Assembly: GCA_963169325.1 (NCBI GenBank)
Contig: CAUJEY010000270.1
Coordinates: forward strand, 1 to 59,544
Length of the DNA: 59,544 nt
Source: Bacteroidota bacterium
GTDB lineage: Bacteria; Bacteroidota; Bacteroidia; Chitinophagales; Saprospiraceae
Direction of reading: 5' to 3'
Under the pieces are notes generated by a model. It searched no databases. It had not been told where the DNA came from and saw only the letters and a list, made by a program, of their open reading frames with translations. This document shows, piece after piece, positions 53,530 through 59,544 of this stretch (position 1 is the stretch's first letter; the number at the start of each line of letters is the position of its first letter). A program made the translations under genes and the position numbers.

Positions 53530-54249
53530 ATGTCACATCTCACCCAGTCGTATTTCGAAAAAATCCTCAATGCCGAGGGCGGGTATCAAAACCAGTCCGC
53601 CGACAGCGGCAACTTCAATCGTTGCGGCGTTAATGCCGGCACCAAATACGGCATCACGCCCAACGCCTGGCAGGAGCATTCCGGCCAGCAGTGTCCAGGC
53701 CCTGAAACAATAAGAAACCTCACCCAAGCGCAAGCCTGGGCTTTTATGGACTGGTGGGGAAACCGCTGGCGGATATGGGAAATCTACGACCAGAATTTCG
53801 CCGAACTGGTGTTCAACGCCTTTTACGGCAACCCTTCTGCCGCTGCAAAAACCCTGCAACTGACCCTGAACCAACGCGGTTACACCCTGGCGCTGGACGG
53901 CATTATGGGAAGCAAAACGCTGGCGGCTGTAAACGTCGAAACCGCCAAAGACAAAACCGGGCTGTACAACGCCTATCGTAACGCCTGGCTTTCCTACCTG
54001 CAATCACTCGGCAACTCACAATACACGGCCAGTTGGACCAACCGGATGAATACCTTTTTCCCTCCCTTGCCGGCCGGTGAAACACTCGCCACGCCATCTG
54101 TAGATTCCAACTACCAGGTCGAACTCTGGCAGCGGCGTTTCTCCGGGATGTTCAAAAGCAGCGACGACGCGATTTGGGTCTGGACGGCCCTGGCCTTGCT
54201 TTTTGGCTTGATCGCCATTTTTTATTATCGCCTCAAAACCCTGCATTGA
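53530..54249 (+). CDS. GH108 N-acetylmuramidase with C-terminal membrane anchor
   Basis: A 239-residue protein. Residues 1-90 form a glycoside hydrolase 108 domain with the catalytic Glu16 in ILNAEGGYQN and the typical TKYGITPNAW region; a peptidoglycan-binding-3-like part follows (ALDGIMGSKTLAAVN). The C terminus is a membrane helix (WVWTALALLFGLIAIFYY) with a positive tail. Family members cut the wall sugar chain as phage endolysins. I start at ATG 53530 (MSHLTQSYFE), 21 bp after the tRNA gene; a longer frame would run through the tRNA. The last base of the stop is shared with the M15 peptidase start (TGATG). Confidence 0.85.
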   Translation: MSHLTQSYFEKILNAEGGYQNQSADSGNFNRCGVNAGTKYGITPNAWQEHSGQQCPGPETIRNLTQAQAWAFMDWWGNRWRIWEIYDQNFAELVFNAFYGNPSAAAKTLQLTLNQRGYTLALDGIMGSKTLAAVNVETAKDKTGLYNAYRNAWLSYLQSLGNSQYTASWTNRMNTFFPPLPAGETLATPSVDSNYQVELWQRRFSGMFKSSDDAIWVWTALALLFGLIAIFYYRLKTLH

Positions 54250-54863
54250 TGACACCCAAAGCCAAGTACACGCTCCTGGCCACATCGCTTTTCCTTGGCC
54301 TCTCTGGTCTGACCTGGTGGCTGTACCGGCGTTATTTTCGAGATGGCATCGGCCCTACTGGGCAGTGGGACGACGAAGGCGGCACCACCGAACCACCGCA
54401 TACCGTGGCCGGCTCGGAACTCAACTACGAGCAATCACCCATCATTATGAGCCACTTTGATATCCGGGAATTTGACTCCTCGGATCAGCCTGGGAGTGGT
54501 GTTTACATGAAACTCAAGTTTCTGGAAATGCTCGATGCCGCCCGGGAGCAGGCCGGCATTCCATTTCGGGTCAATTCCGGTTACCGGACTCCCGGGCACA
54601 ATGCCGCCGTGGGTGGCGTGCCGGATTCCGCGCACACACGGGGCTGGGCAGCGGATATCGCTGCGCGGACGCTGGAGCAGAAGATCAGGATCGTGCGGGC
54701 GGCGCGGAGTGTTGGGTTTAACCGGTTTGGGATTTATGATACGTTCGTTCACCTGGATTGTGATCCGGGGAAGAAGCCAGATGTGGCTTGGAATGGAACG
54801 TTGTACGCGGTGGGGAGGGGCGGAGATTTTTCGGGGTGGGGGTTTGATCCGTTTACGGTGTGA
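54249..54863 (+). CDS. M15-type zinc peptidase (D-Ala-D-Ala carboxypeptidase-like) with N-terminal anchor
   Basis: A 204-residue protein with an N-terminal membrane helix (LLATSLFLGLSGLTWWLY, about 9-26) and a Peptidase_M15_3 domain: SAHTRGWAADI with His129 and Asp136 and FVHLDCD with His168 as zinc ligands, plus NSGYRTPGHN. It would trim stem peptides of peptidoglycan. The start overlaps the muramidase stop, so the two wall enzymes are made together. One is anchored at its C terminus and the other at its N terminus, which fits a wall-opening machine rather than a simple lysin. Confidence 0.85.
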   Translation: MTPKAKYTLLATSLFLGLSGLTWWLYRRYFRDGIGPTGQWDDEGGTTEPPHTVAGSELNYEQSPIIMSHFDIREFDSSDQPGSGVYMKLKFLEMLDAAREQAGIPFRVNSGYRTPGHNAAVGGVPDSAHTRGWAADIAARTLEQKIRIVRAARSVGFNRFGIYDTFVHLDCDPGKKPDVAWNGTLYAVGRGGDFSGWGFDPFTV

Positions 54864-54953
54864 GTCCGAGTTCAAATCCTATGGGATAGATCTCCATGCA
54901 AGAGTTTCCTAAAATCCTGGATTTGTTACAACTTTGGGCTAACGGGGGCGTGA

Positions 54954-54988
54954 CTGCCATACCGCCGCGTTTAGCGGGTGGTGGGCAG
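54954..54988. other. Imperfect stem-loop downstream of the M15 gene
   Basis: CTGCC at 54954 pairs with GGCAG at 54984-54988, and between them ACCGCC GC pairs with GC GG(G)TGGT around a GTTTA loop, with small bulges. There is no T-run, so it is not a simple terminator. The surroundings (CGTGACTGCC, GGGCTAACGGGGGCG) are GC-rich and the 220 bp between 54864 and 55086 contain no gene I can see. It could be a mobile-element end or an RNA hairpin; unproven. Confidence 0.4.
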
Positions 54989-55086
54989 CCGCGTAGAGCT
55001 AGCACACTATTATCCTTAGATTAAATGCCTGAGTTGTACTACGACTTTCATTCTCCGGGAAGAAAATCTCGGCATTATTTAGATGA

Positions 55087-55833
55087 TCAGGAACGCATTG
55101 AAAACTGAACTCCTTCCCGGGTCGCTGAAACGGCATAGGGAATATACTTTTCCAAAAGGTCAATTTCTACTCCAGGACTGAAACTTTCATACAAAAGTCC
55201 ATTAGTTCCCACATACCAGGAACGGGCAAGTTCCAGCTGGAGATTACATAAGATAAGAACAGCCCTGATGGGTTCTTCCAAATGATGCTCCTTAAGGTAC
55301 GCTTTGGTGACGCAGCCCTGTAAATAGTTAAAATAGGTCCGGTAGTCGCCATATTTTTTTTGAATATCCTCGTCCATTTGAGTCATTCCGGCTGCATTTA
55401 ATGACTTCCAATGTGCTTCAAAGTCTTCTGTGTAAGAAGACCAGTCAATTTTTATATCATTTAGTATGCTGTCGAACTCTTGGTCCGCTCCATAGAAATT
55501 CATTCGGTATTTAATATGAATCCGCTCATTTACAGTGACTGTTTCGGAATAAATATCATAACCAAAAGAGTCATCGTATTCAAAATAATTTTTCCAGTGA
55601 AGAGATTCCAATTCTGGAAATTGACGAAATAAAAAGGACATGAAAAGGGTCGCTATTTGGCGATAATCCCGATTGTAGGGGGATGTTGAAATTGAATCCC
55701 GCTTTTTAGCACGGGGAACTTTTTCGATTGGAATTGCGTCGATTTTAGAAAGTGACTCCTTGAAGTTTTTCTTATAATCTAGAGAATTGTGTAGCAAATA
55801 AGCCAGTATTTCGTCTATTTTGGATTCAATCAT
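55087..55833 (-). CDS. Unknown soluble protein (248 aa)
   Basis: A 248-residue protein starting MIESKIDEILAYLLHN, helical, with a central aromatic segment (LHWKNYFEYDDSFGYDIYSE) and a C terminus ending GVQFSMRS. There is no signal peptide, membrane segment or known motif. It lies about 50 bp downstream of the LRR gene on the same strand and may be co-transcribed with it. Codon use and length support a real gene. Confidence 0.55.
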   Translation of the reverse strand: MIESKIDEILAYLLHNSLDYKKNFKESLSKIDAIPIEKVPRAKKRDSISTSPYNRDYRQIATLFMSFLFRQFPELESLHWKNYFEYDDSFGYDIYSETVTVNERIHIKYRMNFYGADQEFDSILNDIKIDWSSYTEDFEAHWKSLNAAGMTQMDEDIQKKYGDYRTYFNYLQGCVTKAYLKEHHLEEPIRAVLILCNLQLELARSWYVGTNGLLYESFSPGVEIDLLEKYIPYAVSATREGVQFSMRS

Positions 55834-55887
55834 GATTAAATTGGTAGTTTGGCCGGCTAAACAACAACTGCTGTCGAAGTCGCATTA

Positions 55888-57156
55888 CTAGCGAGGTTTT
55901 ACCCGCCGAGGCTTTGGTGAGGAAGAGGGTTTTGATTTCGGTGTATTTTTTGCCTTCGTGTCGAGTTTCTCAAAGTAGTCGCGGACAGTTTGGAGGGATT
56001 CCAGAGCAATTTCGATTGGAGGGATCATTAGGGGGCAGTTTTCGATGTAAATCGCAGGACAGTCATCATCTCTTTCCCAAAATATCGGAATTCCCTTTTT
56101 AATCAAATGCAAAACCGGTGAAAGGTCAGCAACCTGCGTGTCGGAGCAGTCCAGTAAATCCAGTTTAGTCAAGCGTGCCAGTGGCGAAAGGTCAGCAACC
56201 TGTGTGTCGGAGCAGTCCAGTTTTTTCAAATTGGTGAGACTCGCCAACGGCGAAAGATCAGCAGCCTGAGTCTTGGAGCAGTCAAGTAATGTCAAATTAG
56301 TCAGGCCGGCCAGCGGCGAAAGGTCGGATATCTGCAAATAAGAACAGCGTAGTTCTTTCAAATGGTGCAGGCCTGCCAGCGGCGAAAGGTCAGATATCTG
56401 CTGGTGGGAGCAGTCAAGTAGATCCAGTGTAGTCAAGCGTGCCAGGGGCAAAAGATCAGCGACCTGCGTAGAGGAACATCTAAATGTTTTCAAATTAATT
56501 AATCCCGCCAGCGGCGAAATGTCGGCAACCGGTGTGTCTGAGCAATCCAGTATACTCAAATTGGTTAATCGCGCCAATGGAGAAAGGTCAATGACCTGTG
56601 TTCTGCCGCAGTAAAGTTCTTTCAGATTGGTCAAGTCCGCCAACGACGAGAGGTCGGAAACTTGCGTGTGGCAGCAATTAAAGTGTTGCAGATTAGTCAG
56701 ATACGCTACTGGGGAGAGGTCGAAAACTTGTGTGTAATGGCAATATAGTTTTTTCAAATTGGTCAAGCCGGCCAACGGTGTAAGGTCGGAAATCTGCTTG
56801 CCTTCGAAGACGAGTTCTTGTAGATTAGTGAGGCCTGCAAGCGGAAAAAGGTCGGAAACTTGTTCACTTTCGAATATAAGTTCTTGTAGATTAGTCAAGC
56901 TCGCCAGCGGAGAGAGATCGGAAACCTGCGTGTAGTAGCAATATAGTTTTTTCAAATTGGTCAAGCCGGTCAACGGCGAAAGGTCGGCCAGTTGATTGTT
57001 CCTAATCAACCTCAAATGCTCTACCCACACGCATGTACCAATCTCTTCCGGCACTTCGGTCATACCGCAGTCGCCCAGATCCAGGTAACGTGCATCTTCC
57101 CCCCGGTGGTATTTTTCGATGTTTTCGTGGATGCGTTGGAGGGCCGATTCGGGCAT
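55888..57156 (-). CDS. Leucine-rich repeat protein
   Basis: A protein of about 422 residues. The N-terminal cap (ALQRIHENIEKYHRGEDARY, then LDLGDCGMTEVPEEIG) is followed by about 14 LRR units of 22 residues (LSPLAGLTNLKKLYCYYTQV type) and a Pro/Lys-rich tail (PKSKPSSSPKPRRVKPR). Repeats are close at the DNA level too. The N-terminal cap resembles LRR proteins that in other bacteria continue into Roc-COR GTPase domains, but no GTPase follows here. The start is uncertain: ATG 57156 begins MPESAL; ATG 57225 would add a hydrophobic signal-like stretch. Such proteins usually bind other proteins. Confidence 0.75.
   Translation of the reverse strand: MPESALQRIHENIEKYHRGEDARYLDLGDCGMTEVPEEIGTCVWVEHLRLIRNNQLADLSPLTGLTNLKKLYCYYTQVSDLSPLASLTNLQELIFESEQVSDLFPLAGLTNLQELVFEGKQISDLTPLAGLTNLKKLYCHYTQVFDLSPVAYLTNLQHFNCCHTQVSDLSSLADLTNLKELYCGRTQVIDLSPLARLTNLSILDCSDTPVADISPLAGLINLKTFRCSSTQVADLLPLARLTTLDLLDCSHQQISDLSPLAGLHHLKELRCSYLQISDLSPLAGLTNLTLLDCSKTQAADLSPLASLTNLKKLDCSDTQVADLSPLARLTKLDLLDCSDTQVADLSPVLHLIKKGIPIFWERDDDCPAIYIENCPLMIPPIEIALESLQTVRDYFEKLDTKAKNTPKSKPSSSPKPRRVKPR
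56110..57000 (-). repeat. Array of ~66-bp direct repeats within the LRR gene
   Basis: The LRR region consists of about 14 tandem 66-bp units encoding 22 residues each. Recurrent plus-strand blocks such as GCCAGCGGCGAAAGGTC and AACTTGTGTGTAATGGC-type variants mark the units. Units differ at several bases but share the core, so the array could expand or shrink by recombination. Unit boundaries are approximate. Confidence 0.6.
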
Positions 57157-57310
57157 AAGAAAAGTTTTTACTAAAAAAGCAGAGATGATCGAGGCTGCGA
57201 AAATATTTTTACTGAATGAAAGCACTTTGTCAGTCCTGCCAAGTGGTTGACTTAGCGGGCGGGATGGGTGGGGTTGAGTCGAGTAGGCGCGGGAGCCGCT
57301 CCCACACCCC

Positions 57311-57928
57311 TTAAAGAAACGGACATGAGACTTTCACCTCATCCGGCTCCGGCGGCCGGAGTTCCACTTGGGCAGCACAGCGGTGCAGGGATATGCAGGT
57401 TTTCGTTATGTACTTGTAATGACAGTCGGGTAGCAGCGACACCAGATTTTCATCCGTGTTATGGCTGCCCATGCATATCGGTGTCAGGTGGTGACTACTC
57501 CATCCGGTAGCCGGTGTAATGGGTTGGCCGCAAAGCGCGCACTTGCCCGCTTGTCGCGTATAAAGGTACTTCAACAATTTTCTACCGGCAAGTTTTCTGT
57601 ACATGATTTCGGATTGCCGACGTTCAAAGTATAGTTCGTGTTCCGGATCATAAGGATTGGCATCGGCGCGGATTTTCACGTGCCGCTCGATCTTTATGGA
57701 TGCTGCCCGGAACAAGTCTACCGTATTGCCGTCTTCATCTTTGGCGAAGAATACCCAATTGGCTTTTCCATTGTTTCTGAAGTAACGGTTTTTAATCCAA
57801 GTGGCGTTCTTTCGGTGGCTGTGCCGGCGTTGAGCCCAGCGCCAAAGCCGTCCTTGTATTTCGTGATCCACGAATTGAAAGGTTTCGGCGGCGCTGATGT
57901 GCCGGTGATACCATGCCCATTTCCGCCT
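57311..57928 (-). pseudogene. C-terminal fragment of a group II intron maturase (HNH part)
   Basis: The frame is open from 57928, where a TAG precedes it, to TAA at 57311. Residues match the end of the intron-encoded protein: W-A-W-Y-H-R-H-I-S, then FVDHEIQGRLWRWAQRRH, IKRDANPYDP-like EDANPYDP segment, and a CxxC...HH HNH endonuclease part (CALCGQPITP, later NTDENLVSLLPDCH). The reverse-transcriptase domains are missing. The frame also reads through domain V (PDEVKVSCP), which normal introns do not, another sign of rearrangement. Confidence 0.7.
57316..57349 (-). ncRNA. Group II intron domain V
   Basis: Minus-strand 34-mer with the conserved AGC triad (GAGCCGG...), stem ATGAGG/TCTCAT closed by a GTGAAAG-type GAAA tetraloop, and a 3' half ...CATGTCCGTTTC. 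The pairs that differ from the usual CG version change on both sides (covariation), while position 4 of the outer stem is C opposite T, a likely decay. It is 34 nt, the usual domain V length. Confidence 0.75.
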
Positions 57929-58955
57929 CTATCATCATTTCAAGATATTTTTCTACATAATCCGGCTCAAATTTGGATTTTTTGACTTCGGAAAGTAACG
58001 CTGTCAAGTCCGCAACCGCGTCCCAATCATCTCGATAGCGATAGATGTTTATCAGCACGATAAAATGATCGGTGATTTGCGCCCCCATTTTCGGGCGGAT
58101 GCTTTCGATTGCTCCTTCGAACCCGTCAAAATCAAATTCGGGTTTGATTGATTTGATATTGAATCGTTGTTGTTGCGCGTAGGTCAAAACCTCCGCTTCG
58201 TTCACCCAAACATTATCGCCGCTGCGAAAGGTTTGAAAAAATGCGGGGTCAACACAGTTGTCCCAATAGTCAGCGCAATACGATAAGCAGCCCTCTTTCG
58301 TGTGTACCAACCTGTTCACACAACGCCCACGCCAATAAAAATCCATTTGTTTCGAGAAATAGAACAGTACCCGAATCAAATACTCTGCAAAATCTGGAAA
58401 AATCGTTTGGAATGGACAGTGTCTATACATAAATTCCACATAATGCCCCAACAGACAACTGTGACCATTGACGATGACATCCTGCATCAAACACTCCGGT
58501 TTGTTAATAAAACCGCGATAGGCTTCCGAATAATTCAGATAACTGCCGTGCAAGTACACCGCAAACACGCCATTTGGAAGTGCTTCAAAAGACAAATTTC
58601 GCTTTTGCAGCAAGGGTGCCAGATTGACACCCGGACGAAGCGTCAATAGAATTTTGTCAAATCCGTAACGGCAATCTCGTTGATTGCCCCAATCCGAACT
58701 TGCTGCGTTGTCGCAGTCCAATCGGAATATGCTGTCGGGGCCGCCCTCTCCGGCAGCAATAATCCAATAATTTTGGCGCATAGGCAGGAGTTCCTCTGCG
58801 TCGAAACCCCACGCGATACCAAAAATGCATTCGTCGTTGTGCATCTGAAACCCAACAGGATTCCGGGAGCGGTACATGACTGGCTCAAAAGGGTTTGTTT
58901 TTCGCGCAGGATCGGGGCTTTCAAGCTTGAGGTAATATGCTTTGTTGTTGGCCAT
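57792..58955 (-). CDS. Unknown protein truncated by the group II intron remnant
   Basis: A frame of 387 codons starting MANNKAYYLKLESPDPAR. Its natural part runs to about 57925 (YVEKYLEMMIEAE); the last ~45 residues (MGMVSPAHQRRRNLSIRGS and onward) are translated from intron sequence in another frame and look foreign. So the original C terminus has been lost or lies elsewhere. The protein is rich in aromatic residues and Cys, with no recognised domain. It starts 2 bp after the stop of the upstream gene at 58958. Confidence 0.55.
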   Translation of the reverse strand: MANNKAYYLKLESPDPARKTNPFEPVMYRSRNPVGFQMHNDECIFGIAWGFDAEELLPMRQNYWIIAAGEGGPDSIFRLDCDNAASSDWGNQRDCRYGFDKILLTLRPGVNLAPLLQKRNLSFEALPNGVFAVYLHGSYLNYSEAYRGFINKPECLMQDVIVNGHSCLLGHYVEFMYRHCPFQTIFPDFAEYLIRVLFYFSKQMDFYWRGRCVNRLVHTKEGCLSYCADYWDNCVDPAFFQTFRSGDNVWVNEAEVLTYAQQQRFNIKSIKPEFDFDGFEGAIESIRPKMGAQITDHFIVLINIYRYRDDWDAVADLTALLSEVKKSKFEPDYVEKYLEMMIEAEMGMVSPAHQRRRNLSIRGSRNTRTALALGSTPAQPPKERHLD

Positions 58956-58957
58956 GA

Positions 58958-59536
58958 CTATTTTTCTGAAATTTCCAATTGGAAGTATTTGTGTTGCGTG
59001 CCTTTTTGGTGGGAAACAGATTTACTTGGTCTTTCATCAGGCTGGTAAATATGATTGTGCATTTCGTGCAAAACGGAATAGTGCCCGGAGACCCGAACTG
59101 GGAATTTAGGTCGTCCAAACAGGAGCCCTCCAAATACCTTTAACTCGATTTTTTCACCCTCCGTCAATTCGTCAGCCGATTTGTATTCGATTTCAGAGAC
59201 TTTCAATTGCCGTTCATTCCCAATCGAAAACGCATGAAAACCGGGCTCCAAATCCATTTGCTCAACCAAGTTCGTTTGGGGATTGAGTAATTGGTGGTTT
59301 CCGTCCCGGCACTCGATTGTCCATATTTCAGCGGGTTTCAGCGTCTTCTGTTCGTCGTCAAAAGTGAACGATTGTTCGGTCGCCGATCCGTTGAAAAGAA
59401 CTACTATCGTTTTTGGGAAGTCAAACATGCATATGAGTTTGTACAACGAAGCCATAAACAATAAAGGGATTGCAACCTTCATAGCACCCAAGAAAAAATC
59501 CGCCGCTTGGGATTTGTCCAGCAAGCGGTGCAGCAT
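58958..59536 (-). CDS. Unknown membrane-anchored protein, upstream end possibly outside window
   Basis: A 192-residue frame ending TAG at 58958. The frame stays open to the window edge upstream of ATG 59536 (codons GAA GAA precede it), so the true start may lie outside. There is a hydrophobic N-terminal segment (AMKVAIPLLFMASLYKLICM, about 18-38) and then a mostly beta, acidic part (FNGSATEQSFTFDDEQKTLK, ELKVFGGLLFGRPKFPV). Family not recognised. It is followed after 2 bp by the truncated 387-codon gene, so the pair is an operon. Confidence 0.55.
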   Translation of the reverse strand: MLHRLLDKSQAADFFLGAMKVAIPLLFMASLYKLICMFDFPKTIVVLFNGSATEQSFTFDDEQKTLKPAEIWTIECRDGNHQLLNPQTNLVEQMDLEPGFHAFSIGNERQLKVSEIEYKSADELTEGEKIELKVFGGLLFGRPKFPVRVSGHYSVLHEMHNHIYQPDERPSKSVSHQKGTQHKYFQLEISEK

Positions 59537-59544
59537 TTCTTCTT

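Larger units (their letters stand above)
57270..57928 (-). mobile_element. 3' remnant of a group II intron (maturase end, domains V and VI)
   Basis: Reading the minus strand, the remnant starts near 57925 with WAWYHRHISAAETFQF, the maturase X-domain motif of bacterial group II intron proteins. It continues through LWRWAQRRH and IKNRYF, an HNH region (CALCGQPITPATGW and HH), then the 34-nt domain V at 57316-57349 and a domain-VI-like hairpin (GGGAGCGGCTCCC) near 57285-57300. The reverse-transcriptase part and the 5' ribozyme domains are absent. The intron is therefore dead but its catalytic domain V is almost intact, with one C-U mismatch. Confidence 0.75.

Noticed and set aside
54864-54890. 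GAGTTCAAATCC resembling a tRNA T-arm
   Set aside because: No D or anticodon arm or acceptor stem can be formed around it.
54935-55010. Integron attC-like site around GGGCTAACG and the hairpin
   Set aside because: The simple sites do not fit the R''/R' consensus as an inverse pair (GCTAAC and GCTAGC) and no integrase or cassettes are nearby.
1-59544. CRISPR arrays, rRNA genes and complete IS elements
   Set aside because: No regularly spaced repeats, rRNA motifs or transposase frames were found; the only tandem repeats are the coding LRR units.

Overview
The window looks like a chromosomal accessory region of a Bacteroidetes bacterium, most likely Saprospiraceae or a relative. The signs are a T9SS C-terminal sorting domain (5005-6783), TonB-dependent receptor and PepSY-like protein families typical of that phylum, a CzcA-TolC fusion pump, and promoter-like boxes of the Bacteroidetes type (TTG, then about 22 nt, then a TAnnTTTG-like box). 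I made the family names by reading protein motifs; no database search was run.

Layout: (1) 1-1781, plus strand: tail of an operon of small membrane-anchored proteins with a rhodanese-like protein. (2) 1823-13025, minus strand: a heavy-metal island with a GDCCVxC protein, a MerT-MerP fusion, gene debris, a ZntA-type P-ATPase, a secreted agmatine/peptidylarginine deiminase, and a CzcB adaptor, CzcA-TolC fusion pump and DUF6660-like protein. (3) 13456-15463, plus strand: a small lipoprotein, an N-acetylmuramoyl-L-alanine amidase with SH3 domain, an unknown protein and a membrane-anchored tyrosine phosphatase. (4) 15584-30017: a defence-like island related to DNA sulfur modification. DUF4007, a large P-loop ATPase and a DndC-like PP-loop protein lie on plus. 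A PLD-nuclease/DEAD helicase, a small protein, a DndD-like SMC ATPase and a 158-residue protein lie on minus. An AT-rich cassette of double-GHKL kinase, receiver-like protein and unknown protein sits between the two halves. (5) 30050-37577, minus strand: a five-gene chaperone-like operon with a J-like/CFI-box protein, a membrane GrpE-like protein, an Hsp70, a kinase-AAA+ fusion and a TerB-like protein. (6) 38373-41439 and 46584-54863, plus strand: a phage- or ICE-like module with a ParB-like/adenine methylase, a strawberry-notch helicase, a DUF2958-like protein, an unknown protein, a tRNA-Met(CAT), a GH108 muramidase and an M15 peptidase. Both halves start behind the same ~64-bp upstream element. 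(7) 41448-46417, minus strand: PepSY-like protein, TonB-dependent receptor, histidine kinase and response regulator, sitting between the two halves of (6). (8) 55087-59536, minus strand: unknown proteins, an LRR protein and the 3' remnant of a group II intron.

How the genes may work together: region 4 reads as a modification/restriction system with an embedded phosphorelay-like sensor. Region 5 reads as a dedicated Hsp70 machine in which the nucleotide exchange factor is membrane-bound and the co-chaperone is degenerate, coupled to a kinase-AAA+ protein. These two are the best candidates for undescribed biology. Region 6 resembles a split version of phage DarB-like methylase-helicase proteins with its own cell-wall hydrolases and tRNA.
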